A stretch of DNA of 36,311 bases, from assembly GCA_937906495.1 (NCBI GenBank), contig CALCVT010000075.1:1-36311 (forward strand). Direction: 5' to 3'. The translations under genes and the position numbers were made by a program. Position 1 is the first letter of the stretch, and the number at the start of each line of letters is the position of its first letter. The DNA is from an uncultured Prevotella sp. Lineage in GTDB: Bacteria > Bacteroidota > Bacteroidia > Bacteroidales > Bacteroidaceae. The notes under the pieces are model-generated. The model did no database searches and was not told the origin of the DNA. It saw only the letters and a list, made by a program, of their open reading frames with translations. This document shows, in pieces, positions 7,998-17,598 of the stretch.

Positions 7998-9281
7998 TCA
8001 GTCTTGCGGCTCTTCCGTTGACGTTGGCTTATAATCGTGTGCACGCGTATCGGCCTCGTAAATAATGTCGCTGGTTGCAGCACCCAGGTAAGTAACAGGC
8101 GGATTTTTAGACCGACGGGCGTAACGGCTTACACTCAAAATCATACCAATACAAATGCTATACATCAAGAGCGAAGAACCACCGCGACTTATTAATGGTA
8201 AAGGCTGCCCGGTTACAGGAAACAGGCCCACTGCTACTGCCATATTAAACATAGCCTGCACTACCATCATGAGCGATAGTCCCATAATTAAAAATGCGGG
8301 AAAGTTTCGCTCGCACATGCTTGCTATTCGACCGGCCCGCACAAGCAGGATGATGTAAAGCATCATGACCAGGAATCCGCCTATAAGGCCCATTTCTTCG
8401 ATAATTATGGCATAAATAAAGTCGGAAAAGGCTTGACTTAAAAAGTCACGTTCTACCGAATTACCTGGCATCCGGCCAATGAGTTTTCCCGAACACACTG
8501 CTATATGCGCATGGGCTTCTTGAGCATTTTCTTCAATATTATATAACTCGGGGCACTCGTAATCAATTTTATTTTTATTGTCAAGAAAACGATCAATACG
8601 ATTACTCCAGGTTTCGACACGGTGCATTAAAGGAATTTTACCAATATCGGTTACTGAAGAGAGGTACTTGATAGAAGCTACAGCAATCAATAAAGTCAAG
8701 GCCAATGTACCAAACAGTTTACCAAGCTGAATTAAGGGAACACGCCCCAAAAACATCATGATAACTACTACGCCCAACAAAAGAGTTGCCGTTGAAAAGT
8801 TTTCGGGCAGAATGAGCAAAAAGAAAGGAACGGTTACTGTCAGTATCCACTTAAAAGCTCGTTTGTCGGCTCCTTCTTCGCGTTGAAACATCGACAATAT
8901 TTGAGCTACGGCAATCACAACTGTAAACTTGGCAAACTCGGATGGCTGAAATTGGAAAAAGCCAACATCTATCCACCGGGAGGCATTGTTCTCGGTTTGT
9001 CCGAAGAACATGGTAAACAATAGGACTACGAAAAAAAATGGAATAAAAAAGATTGGAATAATCTTGAACATCCGGCACGGCAACAGGTGTATGAAAACAA
9101 CAAGAATGGTTCCTCCTCCTAAGAATGCCGCTTGTTTAAGCAATGGAGCCCAAAAGTTTCCGCTCCGATAAGTTAACGTACTCGCAGCACTGTATACTTC
9201 AATCAATGAGATGGCACAAAGAAAAAAATAGACAATCCAAATAACGCGGTCGCCCTTAATCCAAGATCCAATAGACTTCAT
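7998..9281 (-). CDS. ftsW: Septal peptidoglycan glycosyltransferase FtsW (SEDS family)
   Basis: SEDS proteins polymerise lipid II into glycan strands with a partner class B PBP. The 427-residue product is strongly hydrophobic with about ten membrane spans. It carries the family features QPSEFAK, a large periplasmic loop, the putative catalytic aspartate in AFSDFIYAIIIEE, and the C-terminal PVTGQPLPLISRGGSS. The partner is likely FtsI, encoded in the same cluster. An in-frame GTG at 9317 would add 12 residues; the ATG at 9281 is preferred because it lies just before the basic segment preceding the first span. This is the last dcw gene present; a hairpin follows. Confidence 0.95.
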   Translation of the reverse strand: MKSIGSWIKGDRVIWIVYFFLCAISLIEVYSAASTLTYRSGNFWAPLLKQAAFLGGGTILVVFIHLLPCRMFKIIPIFFIPFFFVVLLFTMFFGQTENNASRWIDVGFFQFQPSEFAKFTVVIAVAQILSMFQREEGADKRAFKWILTVTVPFFLLILPENFSTATLLLGVVVIMMFLGRVPLIQLGKLFGTLALTLLIAVASIKYLSSVTDIGKIPLMHRVETWSNRIDRFLDNKNKIDYECPELYNIEENAQEAHAHIAVCSGKLIGRMPGNSVERDFLSQAFSDFIYAIIIEEMGLIGGFLVMMLYIILLVRAGRIASMCERNFPAFLIMGLSLMMVVQAMFNMAVAVGLFPVTGQPLPLISRGGSSLLMYSICIGMILSVSRYARRSKNPPVTYLGAATSDIIYEADTRAHDYKPTSTEEPQD

Positions 9282-9370
9282 AGCTGATTTATCTAAAGTG
9301 TTGATTATAACAGGCACGTTCGATTTACGCCTGATGCTGCGCAGCCCGAACTGCTGCTACGAGTAACTAA

Positions 9371-10717
9371 TTAGAGTAATGAGTTGCTTTGCCAATTACG
9401 CACCCAGGTTTTGAATTGTTCTCCACGATCCTCCATATTCTTAAACAGGTCGAAACTGGCACAACAAGGACTAAGCAACACGGTATCACCCTCATGTGCC
9501 AGTGCTACCGCTTGCTGTAAACATTCGTCCATAGAATGGGTGTCGGCCACAGGTTTTCCCAAATGATCGAAATTAGCATGTAGTTTGGCATTGTCGGCTC
9601 CCAGGTATACAATAGCTCTGCACTTTTGCTCTACCAAAGGAAGTATTTGCTCGTAGTCGTTGCCTTTGTCCTTACCACCTACAATTAACACGACTGGTGT
9701 TTGCATACTTTCAAGCGCACAATAGCAGGCATCGACGTTGGTTGCCTTCGAGTCGTTCACAAAGTGTATGCCCTTTACAGTACCTGCTTTTTCGAGACGA
9801 TGCTCTACTCCCGGAAAATCAGAAAGCCCCTCGCGCACTACATCGGGGTTTACCCCTGCGGCAAGAGCTGCCATAGCAGCTGCAAGCGAGTTGCGCAAGT
9901 TATGTTGTCCCGGCAAGGATAGTTGGCTGAGCGGCATCTCAAAGTGTACCGGTGCATTGATTACTAAGCGTTCGCCATCAGCATATCCGGCCGATTCGGG
10001 TGTGAAAACATCGGTAAAGCCACATTTTTGCACTGCCGACGATGAACGCTGCAACTCCTTGGGAATGTATGTATCTTCGTTCCAATAAATAAAGGTGTCG
10101 CTGTCGGTTTGATTGCGCAAGATACGCATTTTCGATTCAACATAGTTTTGCATACAAAAATCGTAGCGATCCAGGTGGTCGGGGGTAATGTTAAGCAATA
10201 CTGCCACATCGGCTTTGAAGCGGTACATGTTATCGAGTTGGAAAGAAGACAACTCAATCACATAGTTCGCATGGGGTGCTTCGGCAACCTGCAGGGCCAA
10301 ACTATGACCAATGTTCCCTGCCAGTCCGACATCAAGCCCAGCTTTTTCCAAAATATGGTAGATAAGCGAAGTTGTAGTAGTTTTACCATTGCTACCGGTG
10401 ATACATATCATGCGTGCATCAGTATAACGTCCGGCAAACTCAATTTCGCTGATTACAGGCACTTGCTTAGCCACAAGAGCTTTAACCATGGGAGCCGTTT
10501 CGGGAATACCCGGACTCTTCACAACCTCGTCGGCCTGCAGTATCCGGCTTTGGGTATGCTGCCCTTCCTCCCAGGCAATGTGGTGAGCATCGAGCATTTC
10601 TTTATATCGAGGCTTAATATTTCCCATATCTGATACAAACACCTCGTATCCTTGTTTTTGAGCCAAGATTGCGGCGCCCACTCCGCTTTCGGCTGCTCCT
10701 AATACTACTAAACGCAT
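9371..10717 (-). CDS. murD: UDP-N-acetylmuramoyl-L-alanine--D-glutamate ligase
   Basis: MurD adds D-glutamate to UDP-MurNAc-L-Ala using ATP, the second amino-acid addition in muropeptide synthesis. The 448-residue protein has an N-terminal Rossmann-like domain (VVLGAAESG), the Mur ligase P-loop GSNGKTTTT at 108-116, the central-domain motif NITPDHLDRY, and the C-terminal-domain motif NDSKATN. The ATG at 10717 directly precedes the Rossmann strand; an upstream TTG at 10741 would add eight residues of low plausibility. It lies 36 bp after mraY and 89 bp before ftsW. It is cytoplasmic. Confidence 0.97.
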   Translation of the reverse strand: MRLVVLGAAESGVGAAILAQKQGYEVFVSDMGNIKPRYKEMLDAHHIAWEEGQHTQSRILQADEVVKSPGIPETAPMVKALVAKQVPVISEIEFAGRYTDARMICITGSNGKTTTTSLIYHILEKAGLDVGLAGNIGHSLALQVAEAPHANYVIELSSFQLDNMYRFKADVAVLLNITPDHLDRYDFCMQNYVESKMRILRNQTDSDTFIYWNEDTYIPKELQRSSSAVQKCGFTDVFTPESAGYADGERLVINAPVHFEMPLSQLSLPGQHNLRNSLAAAMAALAAGVNPDVVREGLSDFPGVEHRLEKAGTVKGIHFVNDSKATNVDACYCALESMQTPVVLIVGGKDKGNDYEQILPLVEQKCRAIVYLGADNAKLHANFDHLGKPVADTHSMDECLQQAVALAHEGDTVLLSPCCASFDLFKNMEDRGEQFKTWVRNWQSNSLL

Positions 10718-10753
10718 ATTATTGAATGTTTTTAGCAACAATGTAGTTAATGC

Positions 10754-12022
10754 TTATCTAATTTTGAGTGTGATAATGGTGAGTGCGGCCAAAATGATAG
10801 TTGTTATCCAAAAGCGCACGGTTATTTTAGATTCGTGCCAGGCCCCACTCGGCCATTTGCAAAGATACTTGCAATCAGGGTCGAGCTGCGAAGGCAACAC
10901 ACGAAAGTTGTCGTGAATGGGAGTTCGCTTGAAAATACGCTGTTTGATACCTTTACGCTTCCCTAACTTAAAATATTCTACCTGCAAAATAACACTTACA
11001 CTTTCTATCAAGAATATGCCGCAAAGCACTGGTATAAGTAGCTCTTTATGAATAATAATGGCCAATACAGCAATGATACCGCCAATGGTTAGCGAGCCCG
11101 TATCACCCATAAATATTTGGGCAGGAAAAGCATTATACCAAAGAAAACCTATCAAGGCACCTATCATGGCACATATAAAGATAACTAACTCTTGTGAACC
11201 CGGAACATACATAATGTTGAGGTACGAAGCAAATTCTATATGACTTGATACATAAGCCAATATACCAAGGGCTATACAAATGATTGCCGAATTGCCTGCG
11301 GCCATGCCATCCATACCATCATTAAGATTGGCTCCGTTTGATACAGCGGTTATAACAAAGATGGTGACTAGTACAAATACAATCCAACCCGCCTGCGTCT
11401 TGTACTTTCCCATAAATCCTACAAGGTCAGCATAGTCAAAGTTGTTGTTTTTTACAAAGGGTATGGTGGTGATGGTACTCTTAACCGGCTCGCTTTTATG
11501 CACAATTTCGGTCACAGCCCCTCTGCGCTGCATCTCGATATTCTCACGAATAGTAGCATCGGGGCTAAGATAAAGCGTAAGCCCAACAAAAAGCCCCAAC
11601 AATACCTGTCCCAAAATTTTATACCGGCCAGCAAGGCCATCCTTGTTCTTCTTGAAGATTTTAATATAATCATCCAAGAAACCTATAATACCCAGCCATA
11701 TGGTAGTAACAATCATCAATATCATGTAGATATTGCGCAAGCGGCCCAAAAGCAAACATGGCACCAATATGGCCACTATTATAATAATGCCTCCCATTGA
11801 AGGAACATTTATTTTCTGAACTCCAAACGGATCGATTTTGGCATCGCGCTGGGTTTCGCTGATGTTACGTTTCTTCATCCATTTAATGAAGTACTCACCA
11901 AACCATGCCGAAATAAGCAGTGCTAATATCAAGGCCAACAATGAGCGAAAGGATATGTAAGACCACATTCCAGTGCCCGGCAGACCAAACTGCTCTAAAA
12001 AACGAAAGAGATAGTATAGCAT
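10754..12022 (-). CDS. mraY: Phospho-N-acetylmuramoyl-pentapeptide transferase
   Basis: MraY transfers phospho-MurNAc-pentapeptide to undecaprenyl phosphate, making lipid I at the inner membrane. The 422-residue protein has about ten spans and the family motifs: an aspartate pair in FLDDYIK, NDGMDGMAAG, and QIFMGDTGS. It is longer than the roughly 360-residue proteobacterial enzymes. The extra length is a polar insertion after the fourth or fifth span (around 165-220, containing KSTITTIPF), which I associate with Bacteroidota MraY. It lies between murE (59 bp) and murD (36 bp). Confidence 0.97.
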   Translation of the reverse strand: MLYYLFRFLEQFGLPGTGMWSYISFRSLLALILALLISAWFGEYFIKWMKKRNISETQRDAKIDPFGVQKINVPSMGGIIIIVAILVPCLLLGRLRNIYMILMIVTTIWLGIIGFLDDYIKIFKKNKDGLAGRYKILGQVLLGLFVGLTLYLSPDATIRENIEMQRRGAVTEIVHKSEPVKSTITTIPFVKNNNFDYADLVGFMGKYKTQAGWIVFVLVTIFVITAVSNGANLNDGMDGMAAGNSAIICIALGILAYVSSHIEFASYLNIMYVPGSQELVIFICAMIGALIGFLWYNAFPAQIFMGDTGSLTIGGIIAVLAIIIHKELLIPVLCGIFLIESVSVILQVEYFKLGKRKGIKQRIFKRTPIHDNFRVLPSQLDPDCKYLCKWPSGAWHESKITVRFWITTIILAALTIITLKIR

Positions 12023-12081
12023 GAATATGAAATATTTTTATGCAAATAAATTGTCGGTTACCACATACAATAAACGAATCA

Positions 12082-13539
12082 TCAAACAAGGCCAAAAGCC
12101 TGTCGTATTTCTTCGTGATCGTCAAAATGATGTTTTACTCCTTGTATTTCCTGATAAGGTTCATGGCCTTTACCGGCAACAAGTATTACATCACCCGGCT
12201 GTGCCATCATGGCAGCAGCACGAATAGCCTCGCGCCGATCGCAAATACTAATGGTTTTTTGTCGTTGCTCCGCGTCAAGTCCAGCCAGCATATCGTTGAT
12301 AATGGCCTGAGGCTCCTCAAAACGAGGATTATCGCTGGTTATAATAACGCGATCAGATAGCTTGGCTGCCTCCTGTGCCATTAGGGGGCGCTTTCCTTTA
12401 TCGCGATTTCCTCCTGCACCACACACTGTAATAACTTTTCCACGGTTACCTACTATATCATTAATGGCCGTAAGTACATTTTCGAGTGCATCGGGAGTAT
12501 GCGCATAATCAACTACCGCACTAAATCCCTTAGGCGAACGAATTGTTTCGAAACGGCCGTTTACGGGTTTAAGCGTTGAGAGTACACGCAAGGTATCTTC
12601 GGGAGTTTGGCCAAGCAATAAAGCTGTTGCATATACAGCCAATAAATTCGATACGTTGAAACGCCCGACAAAGCGTACACTTACCTCACGGCTGTCTATA
12701 TCGAGTAACATTCCTTCAATGCTTTCCTCCAAAATGCGTCCCTTAAAGTCGGCTGCAGTACGGGTTGAATAGGTACGCACCATTGCTTGGGTATTTTGCA
12801 CCATTACCATGCCGTTGCGGTCGTCCGCATTGGTAACAGCAAAAGCGCCCTTGGGAAGTTCGTCGAAAAAAGCCTTTTTAGCATCGCGATAATTATCGAA
12901 TGTATGATGATAATCTAGATGGTCGCGTGTCAAATTCGTAAAAATGCCACCGACAAAGCGGAGTCCACCTATACGCTTTTGATGAATAGCATGCGACGAA
13001 CACTCCATAAAGGCATACTCACAACCTTCGCCTGCCATCTGTGCAAGCAATTTGTTTAAGGTAATAGGGTCGGGAGTTGTATGGTCGGCAGCAACTGCAC
13101 GACCATCGATGTAGTTGCATACTGTTGAGCATAAGCCACAACGGTACCCCATTGAACGGAATAACTGATAAAGCACCGTGGCAATCGTAGTTTTACCATT
13201 TGTTCCGGTTACACCAACCAGTTTAAGTTTAGAAGTTGGGTCGCCATAAAATTTGGTAGCTACTTTTCCGACAGCATCTTCTGTATCATTTACTTGCACA
13301 TAGGTTATACCTTGTAATCCTTTTTCGAGAATGGGGTTACACATCAAAATGGCAACTGCTCCACGTTCGATTGCCTTTGATATATAGGTATGTCCATCGG
13401 TCTGGGTGCCTTTAACTGCAACAAAGAGATCACCGGGTTGAACCAGCCGTGAGTCTATATTTATGCCGGTTATTTCGCGCTGCATATCGCCTTGCGACGC
13501 TATCACCTGTACTTTTTTTAATACTTCTGAGAGTTTCAT
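12082..13539 (-). CDS. murE: UDP-MurNAc-tripeptide synthetase, meso-diaminopimelate type
   Basis: MurE adds the third residue of the stem peptide. The 485-residue protein has the ATP-binding TGTNGKTT at 111-118, the conserved RDHLDYH, a lysine at 221 in the position of the carbamylated Lys, and DNPR at 403-406. DNPR is the specificity motif for meso-diaminopimelate, whereas lysine-adding enzymes differ here, so a DAP-type peptidoglycan is predicted. murF, which follows murE in many dcw clusters, is absent; mraY comes next after 59 bp. The 173-bp gap upstream to ftsI contains a hairpin at 13595-13623. Confidence 0.97.
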   Translation of the reverse strand: MKLSEVLKKVQVIASQGDMQREITGINIDSRLVQPGDLFVAVKGTQTDGHTYISKAIERGAVAILMCNPILEKGLQGITYVQVNDTEDAVGKVATKFYGDPTSKLKLVGVTGTNGKTTIATVLYQLFRSMGYRCGLCSTVCNYIDGRAVAADHTTPDPITLNKLLAQMAGEGCEYAFMECSSHAIHQKRIGGLRFVGGIFTNLTRDHLDYHHTFDNYRDAKKAFFDELPKGAFAVTNADDRNGMVMVQNTQAMVRTYSTRTAADFKGRILEESIEGMLLDIDSREVSVRFVGRFNVSNLLAVYATALLLGQTPEDTLRVLSTLKPVNGRFETIRSPKGFSAVVDYAHTPDALENVLTAINDIVGNRGKVITVCGAGGNRDKGKRPLMAQEAAKLSDRVIITSDNPRFEEPQAIINDMLAGLDAEQRQKTISICDRREAIRAAAMMAQPGDVILVAGKGHEPYQEIQGVKHHFDDHEEIRQAFGLV

Positions 13540-13594
13540 TATGATTATGTTTCGTTGTTTGGCTTAATGATTACACCCATATTGCTACGGATAT

Positions 13595-13623
13595 GCCGTG
13601 CAACAGTCTAACTGCTACACGGC
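13595..13623. other. Hairpin in the ftsI-murE gap
   Basis: GCCGTG pairs with CACGGC and the interior continues with about five more pairs including one G-U. No T-run follows on the minus strand. It lies in the 173-bp gap, the largest inside the cluster, and might act as an RNA processing or attenuation site. Confidence 0.4.
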
Positions 13624-13712
13624 TTTAAATATAAGGATTACCTCGGTACTATTTTAATCCAGACAAGCAAGTTCCAAGATTGCATGTCGGGATAAAAAAG
13701 AACCTTTGCATT

Positions 13713-16007
13713 TCATTTTTTCTTTTTCTTCGAAGCTTTCAAGGCTTGTTCGTCTTTAAGCGTAGGCGTAAGCTCCGAATCTTCAGGTTCTTTTTTCTTT
13801 GGAGTTGACACTTGTTCTGCAGGCTTAACTTCAAGTTTTGGCTGGGTTCTCCGTTTGGATTTAAAACTCAACGTAAGAATGATTTCTTGCCCCGGTTTAA
13901 AGGGAGTTCCTGGTTTAATGCTCTGCTCAGTTACCGGTCCAACCCCAGATGTACGCACCTTTAGACCCATTTTTTCGAGTCTGAAAACTGCATCACGCAA
14001 ACCATAACCTATTACATCAGGAACCGTTTGAGCCTTACAAGCAGGTTCAGCTCTGAAGTTCAATGCACTATTTACGGTTTCGGTTTTGCTCCACGGATGG
14101 CTCGACACACTTATCCCATCAAACAAATTGTATTTAATATGAAGTAAATCGAGTACACTGGTTGCAGCTTGGGTATTGCCGGCATATACCAAGGGAGTAA
14201 AAACATTGGAAGTATCGCGTGCCAAACGATAATCGCTGGATGCACGCTGTGCCATTACAGCCTCAGCTACACGTTTAAAAACAGGCGCACACATACCTCC
14301 TCCGGATGCTGGCGCTCCCTTTTTTATACACACTATACATGAGTAGAGCGGTTTATCTGAAGGAAAATAACCAGCAAAAGATATGAGATATTGTGCAGAG
14401 AATCCTGCTTTTGTCCATACCTGCGCTGTACCGGTTTTTCCTGATACTTTAAAATATCGTGAGCCTGCCTTTTTACCAAGTCCTATACTTACTACAGACT
14501 CCAGGCAATCTTGAATATTCTTTACAGCTTCGGGCTTAGCCATTTGCTCGCGCAACACTACCACCGGAAACTCTTTAACTACCTCATCGCCCCGCAGGAT
14601 GGCTTTAACCAGTCGCGGGCGCAACAACTTACCATTGTTGGCTATTCCATTGTAGAAGTTAACCGTTGTTATAGGAGGCACCTGCGATTCATAACCGATA
14701 CTCATCCAGGGCAAGGCTGTTTTCGACCAGTTCGACCCATCGGGCTTGGGCATACGGATACGTGGCTTAGCATAGCCGGGGATGGGTATTTTCAAGTCTT
14801 CAGCAACTCCTATACGATAAATACCCTCAACAAATTTTGCCGGGTTTTCGTGGTAATACTTATCGATTAAGCTGCTGACGCCAACATTGAGCGATTTTTG
14901 AAGTATTTGCGGAACTGTAACCACTCCACTACCTCCCGACCGCCAGTTAGCATCGCGCATTTTGGCACCATACATATCTTTTATGCCACAGCCTACGTCT
15001 ACCTGATCGGTCATATGGATATAACCATCGTCCATACCCACCAGAAAAGACATGGGCTTGAATACCGAACCTGGTTCGAGCAAGTTCTTTACGGCATCAG
15101 CATTTACCTCCTGGTAAGTTCCGTTCGACATACGCTGCAGGCTGGTCATTGCCTTGATATCGCCAGTTGCCACTTCCATAAGGATACATACCCCCGACTC
15201 GGCCTCAATCTCAGTAAGTTTGTCGGAGAGGGCTTTTTCGCAAATATCCTGCATTCCCACGTTAATGGTAGTCAGCACGTCGCAACCATCTTCAGCTTTC
15301 TTCTCTGTAATGGTCATGTACCGGTTCGAAATCTTTTGTCTACGGCCCACACCCGGTGTTCCACGCAAAATAGAGTCGAAACTCAATTCCAAACCTGTTC
15401 GGGCTGAATCTTTTCCTCTATAAAGGTCGCCTATGGTACGAATAGCCAATCGTCCATAAGGATTTTTACGCGTCAAGAAACTTTCGGCATGAAAACCGCC
15501 TCGATTCGAACTGAGATTAAAGAGGGGTAATTCTTTAATCGCACAATACTGGATATACGTAACTCGTTTATTATAAAGTTGCCAATGGTGGCTTTTGGCC
15601 TTACGGCCTTTAAGCATATTTGCTTTGAATGCTTTGGGATCGATATCCTTAAAAATGGCATGCATACCCTCGCTAATGCTATCGATTACGCTATAGAGGA
15701 TGCTGTCGCGGCGGTGCTGGTCTTTTAAACGTCGGTATGGCTTTTTCTCCCACGACATAAAGTCCATATAAATTTTATATTCAGGGATAGAGGATGCCAA
15801 TACTTCACCATTGTCGGCCAGAATATTTCCGCGTGTAGCAGGTATCTGCTCGTTCATCTTTACAAAGCGACCCTTTTGATACATCCAAAAATCATGATGC
15901 TGGAACATGGTCATACCGGCCGTGCATAATATAGCAATGCCAAAGAGTATCATACTGACGGTAACTATTCCAAAGCGTCTGGCAACCTTTTTTGCTGGAA
16001 AATCCAT
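13713..16007 (-). CDS. ftsI: Septal class B penicillin-binding protein with PASTA domain
   Basis: This 764-residue transpeptidase cross-links septal peptidoglycan together with FtsW. It has a short cytoplasmic start, one membrane span at about 12-32, a PBP dimerisation domain, and the three active-site motifs SVFK (Ser314, Lys317), SLN (372-374) and KTG (524-526). A single PASTA-like domain covers about 661-714. After it comes a 50-residue Lys/Pro/Glu-rich tail ending in KKKKK, likely disordered. The ftsL stop and this ATG are separated by one base, indicating translational coupling. A PASTA domain on the septal PBP is usual in Firmicutes and also occurs in Bacteroidota. Confidence 0.96.
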   Translation of the reverse strand: MDFPAKKVARRFGIVTVSMILFGIAILCTAGMTMFQHHDFWMYQKGRFVKMNEQIPATRGNILADNGEVLASSIPEYKIYMDFMSWEKKPYRRLKDQHRRDSILYSVIDSISEGMHAIFKDIDPKAFKANMLKGRKAKSHHWQLYNKRVTYIQYCAIKELPLFNLSSNRGGFHAESFLTRKNPYGRLAIRTIGDLYRGKDSARTGLELSFDSILRGTPGVGRRQKISNRYMTITEKKAEDGCDVLTTINVGMQDICEKALSDKLTEIEAESGVCILMEVATGDIKAMTSLQRMSNGTYQEVNADAVKNLLEPGSVFKPMSFLVGMDDGYIHMTDQVDVGCGIKDMYGAKMRDANWRSGGSGVVTVPQILQKSLNVGVSSLIDKYYHENPAKFVEGIYRIGVAEDLKIPIPGYAKPRIRMPKPDGSNWSKTALPWMSIGYESQVPPITTVNFYNGIANNGKLLRPRLVKAILRGDEVVKEFPVVVLREQMAKPEAVKNIQDCLESVVSIGLGKKAGSRYFKVSGKTGTAQVWTKAGFSAQYLISFAGYFPSDKPLYSCIVCIKKGAPASGGGMCAPVFKRVAEAVMAQRASSDYRLARDTSNVFTPLVYAGNTQAATSVLDLLHIKYNLFDGISVSSHPWSKTETVNSALNFRAEPACKAQTVPDVIGYGLRDAVFRLEKMGLKVRTSGVGPVTEQSIKPGTPFKPGQEIILTLSFKSKRRTQPKLEVKPAEQVSTPKKKEPEDSELTPTLKDEQALKASKKKKK

Positions 16008-16008
16008 A

Positions 16009-16578
16009 TCACTCTACTTTTAATATAAACGGAGGGGTAGTAGCTGTTTGTAATGTAGAATCAAGCAATGACTGCTCGATATTGCTCCGCAGCATTTTTT
16101 CTTTGAGCTGACTTGAACGGGTCAAGGCTTTATAGCGTCGGTCGAGCAATTCTTCATGCAAACGTTGCGACTCCTTCATTTCTTGCTGACAAATATATCG
16201 ATTGCTCACATAAACCAGCATAAGAAGAATCAGCACGAAGATAAAGCCAAGCTGACGCTTAAACCACTTGCCGCCAAGCATATCGCCGCCCAATATAAAT
16301 GCAAGACCGGTACGCCCTCTATGCGGAGCTACATCATCCTCTTCAGACGTCAGTTTTTTGAACATTTGAAAAACGTTGCTATTTTCGAGCATCCGTTCTT
16401 CTTCGCTACTACTGTCAGCGGCATCATTTTGAGCTGACAATACAGCGTCTTCGGCATCAGCATCGGCTTTCGGCTGTTCGCCGGTAACATGAGTTGGGGG
16501 TGTTTTTTCTGTATTCTCGTTCAAGGGGGTATGCCCTTGAGTAGTCTCTATCATTCCATGTTCATCGTTCGATAGCAT
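16009..16578 (-). CDS. ftsL: FtsL-like division protein with long acidic N-terminus
   Basis: The 189-residue protein sits at the FtsL position between rsmH and ftsI. It has an acidic, Ser/Glu/Asp-rich cytoplasmic region (about 1-105), one membrane span at about 110-128 (LGFIFVLILLMLVYVS), and a periplasmic part of about 60 residues with a likely coiled coil. That is the topology of FtsL, which joins FtsQ/FtsB and activates FtsWI. The cytoplasmic region is much longer than the roughly 35 residues of E. coli FtsL. Assignment rests on position and topology, since FtsL sequences diverge widely. It overlaps neither neighbour; the stop is one base from the ftsI start. Confidence 0.85.
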   Translation of the reverse strand: MLSNDEHGMIETTQGHTPLNENTEKTPPTHVTGEQPKADADAEDAVLSAQNDAADSSSEEERMLENSNVFQMFKKLTSEEDDVAPHRGRTGLAFILGGDMLGGKWFKRQLGFIFVLILLMLVYVSNRYICQQEMKESQRLHEELLDRRYKALTRSSQLKEKMLRSNIEQSLLDSTLQTATTPPFILKVE

Positions 16579-16611
16579 AACTTCTGTATATTATATATGG
16601 CTCGTTCTTAT

Positions 16612-17511
16612 TTATAATTTTTCTGCAATCCGGAGTTTAGCTGAACGGCTCCGGGGATTTTCCTCCTGCTCTTCGGTCGATGGAACAATTACCTTATTAT
16701 TCACAGCCTTCCAGGGTGTCAGCCGTCTGCCGTAAAAGTCTTGTTCCACCTTGCCGTCTATTCGTCCGGAACGAATATAGTTTTTAACCATACGGTCTTC
16801 GAGTGAATGATAAGTGATAACAGAAAGACGACCACCCGGACGGAGAACACGCAATGCTGCTTCGAGCATTTCGTGCAAAGCATCCATTTCGTGGTTTACC
16901 TCTATACGAAGAGCCTGGAATACACGAGCCAAATCTTTTTTCTCGCGCTCACGAGGCATAAAGGGCTTCACGATTTCTAACAAATCATTGATGCTTACTA
17001 TATCGTGCTGGCTTCGGGCTTTTACAATAGCAGATGCCAAACGGCGGCTGTTTTTAAGTTCGCCATACAAATAAAAAACATTGGCTAACTGCTCCTCCGA
17101 ATAACGATTTACAAGATCGGCTGCCGTTTGTCCGGCACGGCCGTTCATACGCATGTCGAGCGGAGCATCGAAACGGAAGGAAAAACCACGTTCCTCGGCA
17201 TCGAAGTGATGGCTCGACACACCCAAATCGGCTAATATACCGTCTACCGACTCTACTCCATAATAACGCATCCAGTTTGTCAAGTATCTGAAGTTGCTAC
17301 GCACAAAAGTAAAACGTTCATCGCCATCAGGCACGTTTTGCTCAGCATCAGCATCTTGGTCAAAACTATACAAATGACCTTGTGGCGACAACCGGCTCAA
17401 TATTTCGCGACTATGGCCGCCGCCACCAAAGGTTACATCTACATAGATGCCACCGGGATTGACAAACATTCCGTCTACACTTGCTTGGAGTAGCACTGGG
17501 ATATGATACAT
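16612..17511 (-). CDS. rsmH: 16S rRNA (cytosine1402-N4)-methyltransferase
   Basis: RsmH (MraW) uses S-adenosylmethionine to N4-methylate C1402 in the decoding centre of 16S rRNA. The 299-residue protein starts HIPVLLQASVD, has the SAM-binding VDVTFGGGGHS at 24-34, the motif DLGVSSHH, a helical insertion domain, and the C-terminal SVITYHSLEDR and RSRSAKLRIAE. The length is typical. It is the second gene of the dcw cluster, 87 bp after mraZ and 33 bp before ftsL. Confidence 0.97.
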   Translation of the reverse strand: MYHIPVLLQASVDGMFVNPGGIYVDVTFGGGGHSREILSRLSPQGHLYSFDQDADAEQNVPDGDERFTFVRSNFRYLTNWMRYYGVESVDGILADLGVSSHHFDAEERGFSFRFDAPLDMRMNGRAGQTAADLVNRYSEEQLANVFYLYGELKNSRRLASAIVKARSQHDIVSINDLLEIVKPFMPREREKKDLARVFQALRIEVNHEMDALHEMLEAALRVLRPGGRLSVITYHSLEDRMVKNYIRSGRIDGKVEQDFYGRRLTPWKAVNNKVIVPSTEEQEENPRSRSAKLRIAEKL

Positions 17512-17598
17512 GGAAATAAATAGGAATTAGTTGACTTATTAAGATGAGTAAAATAAATTGGAGAAAACTGTTACCCAAAGTGTGCTATTGTATAGCTA

